DNA from: Candidatus Sulfopaludibacter sp. SbA3
GTDB taxonomy: Bacteria; Acidobacteriota; Terriglobia; Bryobacterales; Bryobacteraceae
DNA length: 64,000 bases
Assembly (NCBI GenBank): GCA_945890485.1
Contig: CAMDCN010000008.1
Span: 186,001 to 250,000 of the forward strand
Direction of reading: 5' to 3'
In this document: positions 45,029-52,675 of the stretch, piece after piece
Numbering within the stretch: the stretch's first letter is position 1
How the letters are laid out: each line of letters begins with the position of its first letter
Program-made: the position numbers and the translations under genes
The notes under the pieces: generated by a model
What the model was told of the DNA's origin: nothing
Database searches by the model: none
The model's input: only the letters and a program-made list of their open reading frames with translations

Positions 45029-46684
45029 ATGCAAATGCGATCGGCCAGGCTCTGCCGAGGACTGCTTCTGTCGGTGCTGGCGGTTTTGCCTGTCTGGGGG
45101 CAAAGCGGAGGCCGCGTGGTCGTGGTGCAACGGTCCGAACCGAGAGGCTTTCAACCGGTCTACGCCGTGGACGAGCCCTCGCGCGCCGTCATCGGCTTGT
45201 TGCACGCGCCGCTGCTGCGGATTCACTCGGAAACCCAGGAGACGGAAGCCGCTCTGGCGGAATCGTGGAAGGTGAGCCCAGACGGGCTCGTCATCACAGT
45301 GGCTTTGCGGCGAGGGGTGCAGTTTTCTGACGGTACTCCGTTGACGGTGGACGATGTCCTGTTCACCTTTGCGGTGCATCAGGATCCTGCCGTGGCGTCG
45401 CCGCAGCGGGAGGTGCTGCAGGTGGGGGGCAAGCCGCTGGCCGTCTCGGCCGCCGGGGCGGGCGCCATCAAATTCCAAATGGCGGAGCCGTATGCGGCGG
45501 GCGAAAGGCTCCTGGCCGGCATTGCGATCCTGCCGAAGCATCGGATGCAGGCGGCCTACCGCGAGGGCAGGTTCCGCACCTTTTGGGGACTGGGCACCAA
45601 GCCCGAAGAGCTAGTGGGCGCTGGTCCGTTCCGTGTGAAAACCGTCGAGCCCGGGCAGCGGATGGTGCTCGAACGGAATCCCCGGTATTGGAAGCGGGAT
45701 AAAGCAGGCAAAACGATGCCATACCTGGACGAAATGGAGTTCGTGTTTGCCGCTGGCGAAGACGCCCAGGTGGCGCGCCTGCTGGCCGGAGAGGCCGACC
45801 TCGCCGCGGGGTTCGGCGGTGGAAGCTACCGCGCCATCGAGGCCAATCGTGAAAGGCGCGGAATCCGCCTGACCGATGCGGGGCCGAGCCTGGACTACAC
45901 GTTTCTCTTGTTCAATCTCAACCCGGAGAGCAAGCGCGAATGGTTCGGCCAGACAGCGTTCCGCCAGGCCGTCTCCGCGGCGGTAGACCGCGAGTCAATC
46001 GCTCGCTTGGTCTACCGCGGGCGCGCTTCGGCGATTCGAGGGCCCGTTACGCCCGCTCGCCAGAAGTGGTTTGCCGGGCCGCCACCGCCATTCGGGAAGC
46101 CACGGGAGATATTGACCAGCGCCGGCTACCGCTGGGATACAGAGGGGCGGCTGCTGGACCCGAAGGGAGCCACCGTATCGTTCACCCTGCTGGTCAACGC
46201 GGCGAACCCCGCCTACACGCATACCGGCGCGATCATCGAAGAAGACCTGAAAAAGCTTGGCATCGCCGCGCAAGTGGTGCCGATGGAGTTCCGCAGTCTC
46301 GTCGACCGGGTGGTCAACCGGAAGGACTTCGACGCGGCCATCATGGCGCTCCGTCCCGGCGACGTCGATCCCGCGGCGGACGTCAACGCTTGGGTATCGG
46401 CCGGGAAGACTCGGCTTTGGAATTTAAGCGGCAAGGCGATCCGGCCCTGGGAAACCGAAATCGACGAGAAGATGCGCGCGGTGATGGCGACACGGGATCA
46501 GGCGGTTCGAAGACGGTTATTTCACGAGGTCCAGCGGATTCTCGAGCGGGAAGCGCCCATGGTTTGTCTGGTCAGCCCAAATCTGCTGGTTGCCTCCCGG
46601 ATGGGTCTCGAAAACGTGCGTCCCGGGGTGATCGGCGATCTGGTGCTCTGGAACGCGGACGAGTGGTACTGGCGGCGGCCGTGA
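45029..46684 (+). CDS. ABC importer substrate-binding protein, family 5 (peptide/nickel type)
   Basis: A 551-residue periplasmic binding protein with a signal peptide (about 1-25) and the SBP_bac_5 fold: 'AALAESWKVSPDGLVITVAL', 'GVQFSDGTPLTVDDVLFTF', and the domain II region 'FNLNPES' ... 'FRQAVSAAVDRESIARLVY'. These proteins capture oligopeptides, dipeptides, nickel or heme; the ligand cannot be read from sequence. AGGGAAGGTGACC before ATG 45029 is a good ribosome site. Its stop overlaps the sigma factor start (GTGA), tying importer and regulator. Confidence 0.9.
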   Translation: MQMRSARLCRGLLLSVLAVLPVWGQSGGRVVVVQRSEPRGFQPVYAVDEPSRAVIGLLHAPLLRIHSETQETEAALAESWKVSPDGLVITVALRRGVQFSDGTPLTVDDVLFTFAVHQDPAVASPQREVLQVGGKPLAVSAAGAGAIKFQMAEPYAAGERLLAGIAILPKHRMQAAYREGRFRTFWGLGTKPEELVGAGPFRVKTVEPGQRMVLERNPRYWKRDKAGKTMPYLDEMEFVFAAGEDAQVARLLAGEADLAAGFGGGSYRAIEANRERRGIRLTDAGPSLDYTFLLFNLNPESKREWFGQTAFRQAVSAAVDRESIARLVYRGRASAIRGPVTPARQKWFAGPPPPFGKPREILTSAGYRWDTEGRLLDPKGATVSFTLLVNAANPAYTHTGAIIEEDLKKLGIAAQVVPMEFRSLVDRVVNRKDFDAAIMALRPGDVDPAADVNAWVSAGKTRLWNLSGKAIRPWETEIDEKMRAVMATRDQAVRRRLFHEVQRILEREAPMVCLVSPNLLVASRMGLENVRPGVIGDLVLWNADEWYWRRP

Positions 46685-47250
46685 GCGGGAAGACTCCGAC
46701 AGCGCAGTGGGAAGACGCCGCCCTGGTCGAAGCCTGCCTGGCGGGCGACGAGCGGGCGTGGGTCGCGCTGATTGAAAAGTACAAACGGCTGATCTACTCC
46801 GTGCTGATGAAGTACCGCATGCCGGAGCAGGACGCGGCGGACGTGTTTCAAGCCGTCTGCCTCGATCTCTATACCGAGTTGGGTCAATTGCGGGAGGTGG
46901 GGGCGCTACGGGGCTGGCTGGCCCGCGTGGCGGCGAATAAGTGCTTCCATTGGCGGCGGCGAGGAATCAACCGGCCGGAAGAGGAGTTGGACGAGAAGGT
47001 ACACGGCTTGCCGGAGGCGGGGGATCCGGAATGGCTGCAGGCGCTCGAACGGGAGCAGGTGGTTCGCGAAGGGATCGACCGCCTGAGCCCGCGCTGCCAG
47101 GAACTGGTGCGGATGCTCTTCTTTGAAGATCCGCCGAGGCCCTATGAGGACGTGGCGCGAGAGTTGGGATTGGCCACGGGTTCCATCGGCTTCATCCGCG
47201 GACGGTGCCTCGAAAAGCTGGCTGCGGCGCTGGAGGAGGTCGGGCTGTGA
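46681..47250 (+). CDS. ECF sigma factor
   Basis: A 189-residue extracytoplasmic-function sigma-70 factor. Region 2 (about 15-85) includes 'MPEQDAADVFQAVCLDLYTE' for core binding and -10 recognition, with 'GWLARVAANKCFHWRRR'. Region 4 (about 125-180) includes 'LSPRCQELVRMLFFEDPPRP' and the helix-turn-helix 'YEDVARELGLATGSIGFIRG' for -35 recognition. Between them is an acidic linker. The GTG at 46681 overlaps the binding-protein stop; its own stop overlaps the CHAT gene start. The target promoters are unknown; an ECF of this kind often drives its own operon. Confidence 0.92.
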   Translation: MSGKTPTAQWEDAALVEACLAGDERAWVALIEKYKRLIYSVLMKYRMPEQDAADVFQAVCLDLYTELGQLREVGALRGWLARVAANKCFHWRRRGINRPEEELDEKVHGLPEAGDPEWLQALEREQVVREGIDRLSPRCQELVRMLFFEDPPRPYEDVARELGLATGSIGFIRGRCLEKLAAALEEVGL

Positions 47251-49961
47251 CGGCCGAGATGGTCATCGCCCTGTGCGAGCAGGCCCGGGAGGCCATGCGG
47301 AGTGATCTGGGCCGGGCCGGTGAGTTGGCTGAAACAGCCCTGGCCGCGGCCAGGAAAATCGGCGACCGCGCGGCGCGGGCCGAAGCGTTGCGGATGAAAG
47401 GCCATGTGGCGTATCTCGTCGGGCAATATCGGAAGGCGATGGCGGCCTACCGCCCGGCCGTACGCTTGCTGGAGCAGTTGGGGCAGACGGTGGATGCTGG
47501 ACGCACACGGAGCAGCGCCCTGCAGAGCTTGATTTATCTGGGCCGCTACGAAGAGGCGCTGGAATGGGCCGCGCTGGCGAGAAAGGTGTTCGCCGAAGGC
47601 GGCGATGAGTTGCGGCTTGCCCGGTTGGACAGCAACGAAGCAAACATCCTGCACCGGCAGGACCGGCACGAGGAGGCGCTCGCGTTGTACCAGCGGGCGG
47701 CGGAGGGCCTGAGGCGGCATCGTGACCTGGATTCGCTGGCCATCGCGGTGCGGAACATGGCCGTCTGCCATGCGGCGCGCCACGAACTCAGCCTCGCGCT
47801 GGCCTGTTACGAAGAGGCGGCGCGCTTGTACCGGGAGCGCAATCTGCCGCTGCTGGCTGCGGAGGTCGGCGACAATATCGCCCAACTGCACTACCTCCGG
47901 GGCGACTACCTCGTCGCTCTCGAAACCTACCGGGCGGCCAACGTGGACGGGCGGGCCAATACCTTTCATGCCGCTGTGGCGCGCCTGGACCAAAGCGAAC
48001 TGCTCCTTGAACTGAACCTGTTCAGTGAGGCCGCGGAGTTGGCCGCGGCCGCCGCCGGGCGGTTTCGCGCGCTGGGTATCCGGTACGAACGGGGAAAAGC
48101 GCTTTTGGCTTGGGCGGCCGCGGCGTTTCGATTGGGAGAAAGCGAACGGGCGCTGCGCCTTCTGCCCGAAGCGGCCAAACTGTTTCGCCGGGAAGGGAAC
48201 TTGGGTTGGATGGCCGCGACCGGTTTCTACCGGGCGGCGATGCTGATGGACCTCGGCGATCGTGACGGCGCGAAGATCGCTGCCGAGGCTTCGCTCAACC
48301 AGTTGGAGGGGAGCAAGCACCTGGCGGCTCTATTTCTGCTCACGAGGATTGCTCTGCGGGACGGGCGGATCGCCGAGGCGTGGAAATACTTCCGGTGGGC
48401 GGACGAACGGGGACGGATCGCTGGAACGCTACCGGTGCGGTACCAATTGGCGATGGTGGCGGGCGCCTTGCGGGAAGCCAGTGGAGAGCTGGCGGCGGCG
48501 TGGGCGGAGTATCAGCGGGCGCATGAGATTCTGGAGATTCTCCGGGGGCAGTTCGGCGGAGACGGCCTGCGGATCTCGTTTCTGGAGGATAAGCGCGGCT
48601 GCTACGAAGAGCTCGCCGGGATGGCGCTTCGAGGCACGGTGGCCTGCCCCGTTGAGCAGGTGTTTACCTACATTCAGCAGGCAAAATCGCGGAGCTTGGC
48701 CGACGGCATGCTACAAAACGATGGGCCGGAAGAGCCGGAGGAGACAAAAGCCATCCGGGGAACCTTGTCGTGGTGCTATCGCGAGTTGGATCGCGCCGAT
48801 ACGCCGGCCCTCCGGGCTCGGATTGATAGCCTGGAGCGGCAACTTGCCGGCGAATGGTCGCTCCGGAGTGGATCCGGGGGGCGGGCGTTGATCTCCGCCG
48901 CGCAGGTTCAGGCTGGCTTGGGGCCGGACGAATCGTTGATCGAGTATTTCGTGGCCCAGGAATGGTTGTACGCGCTGGTACTGACCCAAGGCTCCTTGCG
49001 CGCGGAGCGGGTGTCGCGTTGGCAGGACGTGGAGCGGACGTGCCATCTGCTGCGGTTCCAGATGTCGCGCGGGATCTGGGCCGGAGTGCAGACGGATGGG
49101 CAGATGTGGATGGCGGCGACGGAGCATCATCTGCGGGAACTCTACCGGTTGTTAGTCCTGCCGCTGGAGCCGCACCTGACGGCGGGACATTGGACTTTCG
49201 CGCCACAGGGCGTGCTGCACCGGGTTCCTTTTCCGGCCCTTCTGGCTGCTGACGGATACCTGATCGAACGGAGAACCATCGGCTATGCTCCCAGTGCGAT
49301 GGTTCACCAACTGTGCCAGAGCCGGCCGCGAGGGAAAGGGTCCGGAATGGCCCTGTTTGGAGTCCCCGATGCTGCTGCGCCGGAAATTGAAAGCGAAGTG
49401 CGCGAATTGGCCGGCCTGCTGGATGTACCCGCGGTGTTCGTGGGCGAGGCGGCGTCGCTGCGGAACTGGGCCGCTGAAATGGGTCGCAGCCGCGTGGTGC
49501 ACTTGGCGACGCACGGCCTTTTCCGCCAGGACAACCCCCTGTTCTCCTCAGTGCGCTTGCAGGATGGACGATTCTGCCTCTATGACCTTTACTCGATGCG
49601 GGTGGAGGCCGATCTCGTCACGTTCAGTGGCTGCGCGACGGGAATGCTGGAAACCCGAGGCGCCGATGAAGTGATGGGCTTGGCGCGGGGCCTGCTGTCG
49701 GCGGGCGCTCGCGCCGCCCACCTCTCACTCTGGGATGTGAACGATGGTTCGACCGCCTATTACATGGCGCAGTTCTACCGGTCCCTGCGCGATGGGTCGA
49801 CCGTGGCCAATGCCGGCCGCACGGCGATGCTGGCCACTCGCGATCGTTCCCCGCACCCGTTCTTCTGGTCTGCCTTCTTCCTGACGGGCCAGGTAAGGAA
49901 TTCCATCGGGACTCTATTTTCGGACCCGCCAGCATACCCTTATGGAGTGAACTCCCCGTGA
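47247..49961 (+). CDS. TPR-CHAT caspase-like protease
   Basis: A 904-residue cytoplasmic protein. Residues about 1-440 are tandem TPR-like helical repeats ('YRKAMAAYRPAVRLLEQLG', 'YEEALEWAALARKVF', 'HEEALALYQRAAEGLRRH' and others); then a helical linker, and a C-terminal CHAT domain (about 620-890) of the caspase/separase clan. The catalytic dyad is intact: His756 in 'VVHLATHGLF' and Cys796 in 'VTFSGCATG'. TPR-CHAT proteins cleave specific partners on a signal; Csx29 of type III-E CRISPR is one example. GTG 47247 has GGAGGAGG upstream and overlaps the sigma factor stop. No signal peptide. The likely substrates are its operon neighbours (inference). Confidence 0.9.
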   Translation: MTAEMVIALCEQAREAMRSDLGRAGELAETALAAARKIGDRAARAEALRMKGHVAYLVGQYRKAMAAYRPAVRLLEQLGQTVDAGRTRSSALQSLIYLGRYEEALEWAALARKVFAEGGDELRLARLDSNEANILHRQDRHEEALALYQRAAEGLRRHRDLDSLAIAVRNMAVCHAARHELSLALACYEEAARLYRERNLPLLAAEVGDNIAQLHYLRGDYLVALETYRAANVDGRANTFHAAVARLDQSELLLELNLFSEAAELAAAAAGRFRALGIRYERGKALLAWAAAAFRLGESERALRLLPEAAKLFRREGNLGWMAATGFYRAAMLMDLGDRDGAKIAAEASLNQLEGSKHLAALFLLTRIALRDGRIAEAWKYFRWADERGRIAGTLPVRYQLAMVAGALREASGELAAAWAEYQRAHEILEILRGQFGGDGLRISFLEDKRGCYEELAGMALRGTVACPVEQVFTYIQQAKSRSLADGMLQNDGPEEPEETKAIRGTLSWCYRELDRADTPALRARIDSLERQLAGEWSLRSGSGGRALISAAQVQAGLGPDESLIEYFVAQEWLYALVLTQGSLRAERVSRWQDVERTCHLLRFQMSRGIWAGVQTDGQMWMAATEHHLRELYRLLVLPLEPHLTAGHWTFAPQGVLHRVPFPALLAADGYLIERRTIGYAPSAMVHQLCQSRPRGKGSGMALFGVPDAAAPEIESEVRELAGLLDVPAVFVGEAASLRNWAAEMGRSRVVHLATHGLFRQDNPLFSSVRLQDGRFCLYDLYSMRVEADLVTFSGCATGMLETRGADEVMGLARGLLSAGARAAHLSLWDVNDGSTAYYMAQFYRSLRDGSTVANAGRTAMLATRDRSPHPFFWSAFFLTGQVRNSIGTLFSDPPAYPYGVNSP

Positions 49962-50605
49962 AACACTATTCGATGGCAGCATGGACGGACTTCATTCGTG
50001 GCTTGACGAACGGGTCTGACCGCTCTGAAATGACGCGGCATTTGAATGCACCTTGTCCCGAGTGCGGACGGTTGGTGGCGCTGCTCGGCGCCGTGAAAGA
50101 AAGTGAAGCGCCCGTCGAGGTGCCGGATGCAATGGTCGCCCGGGCGCGCGCCATCTTCCCGAAGCGCGAGGCCCCGAGGCGGGAATCGGCCGTGGAACGC
50201 CTGGTTGCTTCGCTCATCTTCGACAGCTTTACTTCGGCCGTTCCGCTGGGGGCGCGTTCTACGGCGTCGTCCGTGCGGCGGTTGAGTTTCGGCGCGGGGG
50301 AGACCAACGTGGAACTGGTGGTGGACGCGCCGAAAGGGGGAGCCGTCACGCTTACCGGAACATGCTCCGCGACGGGGCGCGAGGTTCATCTCTACGAAAA
50401 GCAACGCCTGCTGCAGACGGTGAACACGAGTGTGTTCGGGGAATTTCATCTGCAGTTCGAGCCGCACAAGGGCATGCGGCTCGTAATTACTAACCTGCCG
50501 GCCCGCGGATCCGTCGAGGTTCCCCTGGATTTCCTACTTCCCTTGAAACAGAAGAAGGCGGATTTAGATCCAACCCGGTCAACCGGTTCATCGGAGATTT
50601 TATGA
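49958..50605 (+). CDS. zinc-finger anti-sigma-like protein, possible CHAT substrate
   Basis: A 215-residue protein without signal peptide or membrane helix. Near the N-terminus H28-x4-C33-x2-C36 ('RHLNAPCPECGRLVALL') resembles the H-x3-C-x2-C zinc motif of ZAS anti-sigma factors, with one extra residue in the first spacing. A basic helical segment (about 55-90) and a C-terminal beta domain (about 100-200) follow. Its position between the TPR-CHAT protease and the subtilisin, in 4-base overlaps on both sides, and its linkage to an ECF sigma factor suggest that it binds the sigma factor or is cut by the protease. That role is inference. Confidence 0.7.
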   Translation: MKHYSMAAWTDFIRGLTNGSDRSEMTRHLNAPCPECGRLVALLGAVKESEAPVEVPDAMVARARAIFPKREAPRRESAVERLVASLIFDSFTSAVPLGARSTASSVRRLSFGAGETNVELVVDAPKGGAVTLTGTCSATGREVHLYEKQRLLQTVNTSVFGEFHLQFEPHKGMRLVITNLPARGSVEVPLDFLLPLKQKKADLDPTRSTGSSEIL

Positions 50606-51957
50606 AGTTCATCACGATGCTGTTCTTGTTCCTTGCCTCCGGGCCGCTGTCGATGGCGGCGGAACTGTTTATCGTCCGGGCTGTTCCGCCGTACATGCGG
50701 GAGCTGGCGGCGCAGTTTAACTTGACCATTCTGAAGCGGATTCCGGGCCAGGATATCTTCCTGGTGCAGGGCCCCGAAGGGGTTTCGAGTCAACAAGTGA
50801 TCCGGAATCTCGAAAATTGGGACTACGGCAAGGACCCCGGGGACAACGACAGTGATGACGACGACGATGTTAGCGTCGAGTTGGACGTGTCGGTCTCTCT
50901 GGCGGAAACCGCGCCCAACGCTCCGCGTCTGAATAGCGACCAGACCGCCGTATGGCAAGCGATGCAGGACCGGCGCATGGTTTCGTTTCAAGGGACGCCA
51001 GCCTGGACCGGCTATGTGAACCAACCGGCGATCGCGAAAATCCGCGCGGCGGAGGCTCATCGGCGGTATGGAACGGCGGCGGCGACCGTCGCCGTGATCG
51101 ACACTGGCATCGACCCTGGCCATCCGCTGTTGCAAGGGGCGCTCGTGGATGGATACGATTTTGTCCGGGACCTGGCAGGGCCGCCGTCCGAACTCGACGA
51201 CCTCGATGAAGAGACCCGGCGTATATTTAACCCCTATACAACGGCAATTTTGGATATGTTCGGCGAGGCGAATCCGTACACGACGGCCATTCTGGATCAA
51301 TTCACGGCCGCGCGCCTGGATCCGAACCGGCTGCCTCCACAGTTCGGCCACGGGACCATGGTGGCCGGAGTCATCCGGCTGGTGGCGCCCGGTGCGAAGA
51401 TTATGCCGTTAAAGCCGTTCGGAGCGGATGGCCGGGCGAAACTGTTCAACCTGCTGCAGGCGGTCTACTATGCCGTTGACCGCCGGGCGAAAGTGATCAA
51501 TATGAGCCTGAGTTTAGAGGCTTCTTCCGGAGAACTGGAACGGGCGATTCAGTATGCGGCCGGCAAGGGCGCCGTGGTCGTGGCCTCGGTTGGGAACAGC
51601 GGGAAAGAGATTATGACCTATCCGGCCGGGTATAAAGAGGTGATTGGCGTCGCCTCGACGAATGGAGCGGACCGGCAGAGTGTCTTCACCAATTTCGGCG
51701 ACAACGTGACGACGCTGGCGGCGCCAGGAGAAGCCGTCATTACCTTGTATCCGGGCGGCCGATACGCCGCCGGCTGGGGCACCTCGTTCAGCGCGCCAAT
51801 GGTCTCGGGGGCCGTAGCCCTCATGGCGCGTATTTACCGGCCACTCAACTGGGAGAAAGCGGAAGACGGCGTGAAGGAAGCGGCCCCGGTGGACGGTAAC
51901 CTGGGTAACGGCAGGCTGGATGTGTTACGGGCCGTACGGAAAGCGGTAGAATTTTAG
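50602..51957 (+). CDS. secreted subtilisin-like serine protease (S8)
   Basis: A 451-residue exported protease: signal peptide (about 1-19), a short propeptide-like part (20-75), an acidic Asp-rich linker (D81-D89, possibly Ca2+-binding), then the S8 domain. The triad is Asp167 in 'VAVIDTGID', His250 in 'FGHGTMVAG' and Ser395 in 'WGTSFSAPMVSG', with oxyanion Asn332. The Asp-to-His distance is longer than usual because of an insert (about 190-240) holding two copies of NPYTTAILD. ATG 50602 overlaps the upstream stop (ATGA). It may generate the peptides taken up by the importer at the head of the operon. Confidence 0.92.
   Translation: MKFITMLFLFLASGPLSMAAELFIVRAVPPYMRELAAQFNLTILKRIPGQDIFLVQGPEGVSSQQVIRNLENWDYGKDPGDNDSDDDDDVSVELDVSVSLAETAPNAPRLNSDQTAVWQAMQDRRMVSFQGTPAWTGYVNQPAIAKIRAAEAHRRYGTAAATVAVIDTGIDPGHPLLQGALVDGYDFVRDLAGPPSELDDLDEETRRIFNPYTTAILDMFGEANPYTTAILDQFTAARLDPNRLPPQFGHGTMVAGVIRLVAPGAKIMPLKPFGADGRAKLFNLLQAVYYAVDRRAKVINMSLSLEASSGELERAIQYAAGKGAVVVASVGNSGKEIMTYPAGYKEVIGVASTNGADRQSVFTNFGDNVTTLAAPGEAVITLYPGGRYAAGWGTSFSAPMVSGAVALMARIYRPLNWEKAEDGVKEAAPVDGNLGNGRLDVLRAVRKAVEF
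51229..51297 (+). repeat. internal duplication encoding NPYTTAILD twice in the subtilisin
   Basis: Residues 210-218 and 224-232 of the protease are the same nine residues, spaced 14 residues apart (start of copy 1 at 51229, copy 2 at 51271). The nucleotide copies differ at several third positions, so selection on the peptide rather than a fresh duplication keeps them alike. Confidence 0.8.
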
Positions 51958-52060
51958 AATTAATTTCACCCAGCTCTATTTTTAGTCCAGTCAGCGAACC
52001 CTACTTAGATGGCACTTGGATGTAATCAAGTTAGCCACTTACTTAGGAGTTTCTTTGATT

Positions 52061-52615
52061 ATGACGATCAAGAAGAGTCTGTTGATTTTGACGATGCTGG
52101 TTCCGGGGGCTTTGATGGCCGAGGACACCCAGTGCAACGGCGTGCTGAAGGGCTCGCACGACAACGTGATTGTTCCCGAGTCGGCCGTCTGCACCCTGCA
52201 GAATGCCCGCCTGAACGGAAGTGTCTATGTGAAGCGCGGCGGCGCCCTCACGATTCAGGGCCGCACGTACGTGAATGGAAACGTGATCAGCGAGGACGGT
52301 GGCCGCTACGTCCGGATCACCGGGACCAATGTCCGCATCGGCGGAAACGTGCAGATGAAGTATAACTACGACACGAGCGCGATTCAGCCGGGAACGACCA
52401 TTCAGGGTAGCCTGCAGTATGTGGAGAATACCGGCGCGTTGTTTGTTACGGGAGTATTCATCGGCAGCGACCTGCAACTGTTCAAAAACTCTGGCGGTGC
52501 GACGTTGATGAACAACACGATTCGTCAGAACATGCAGTGTAAGGAGAACACCCCGGCGCCTTCAGGCAGCGGGAACGTAGCTGGCGACAAAGAAGACCAG
52601 TGCCGGTCACTCTAA
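52061..52615 (+). CDS. small secreted repeat protein, probably beta-helical
   Basis: A 184-residue exported protein with a signal peptide (about 1-20, cleaved near 'LMAED'). The mature part repeats short strand units of the type N-G-x-V-x-V / G-x-x-x-I-x-G ('NARLNGSVYVKRGGALTIQG', 'YVNGNVISEDGGRYVRITG'), as in right-handed beta-helix or bactofilin-like polymer-forming folds, and it has two Cys near each end. ATG 52061 is preferred; TTG 52055 lies at better spacing (5 bases) from AGGAG. It is separated by 103 bases from the subtilisin gene and has its own terminator. Function unknown. Confidence 0.7.
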   Translation: MTIKKSLLILTMLVPGALMAEDTQCNGVLKGSHDNVIVPESAVCTLQNARLNGSVYVKRGGALTIQGRTYVNGNVISEDGGRYVRITGTNVRIGGNVQMKYNYDTSAIQPGTTIQGSLQYVENTGALFVTGVFIGSDLQLFKNSGGATLMNNTIRQNMQCKENTPAPSGSGNVAGDKEDQCRSL

Positions 52616-52634
52616 CCGGATCGTTGTAACTCAA

Positions 52635-52667
52635 GGGGGGGGAGTCCGCAACATGCGGGCTCCCCCC
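52635..52667. terminator. strong hairpin between convergent genes
   Basis: A G-rich arm (52635-52650) pairs with a complementary arm (52654-52667) around the loop ACA: GGGGGGAG with CTCCCCCC and CCGCA with TGCGG. It lies between the stop codons of the 52061 gene and the PhoD-like gene. T-tracts are short on both strands. Confidence 0.7.
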
Positions 52668-52675
52668 TTCTGCGT

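Noticed and set aside
45940-46680. In-frame upstream extension of the ECF sigma factor to 436 codons
   Set aside because: The extension is a shadow of the binding-protein gene; the sigma factor starts at GTG 46681 in a GTGA overlap.
40609-52667. Type III-E or other CRISPR locus around the TPR-CHAT gene
   Set aside because: No direct-repeat array, no Cas7-like, Cas1 or Cas2 proteins are present in the window.
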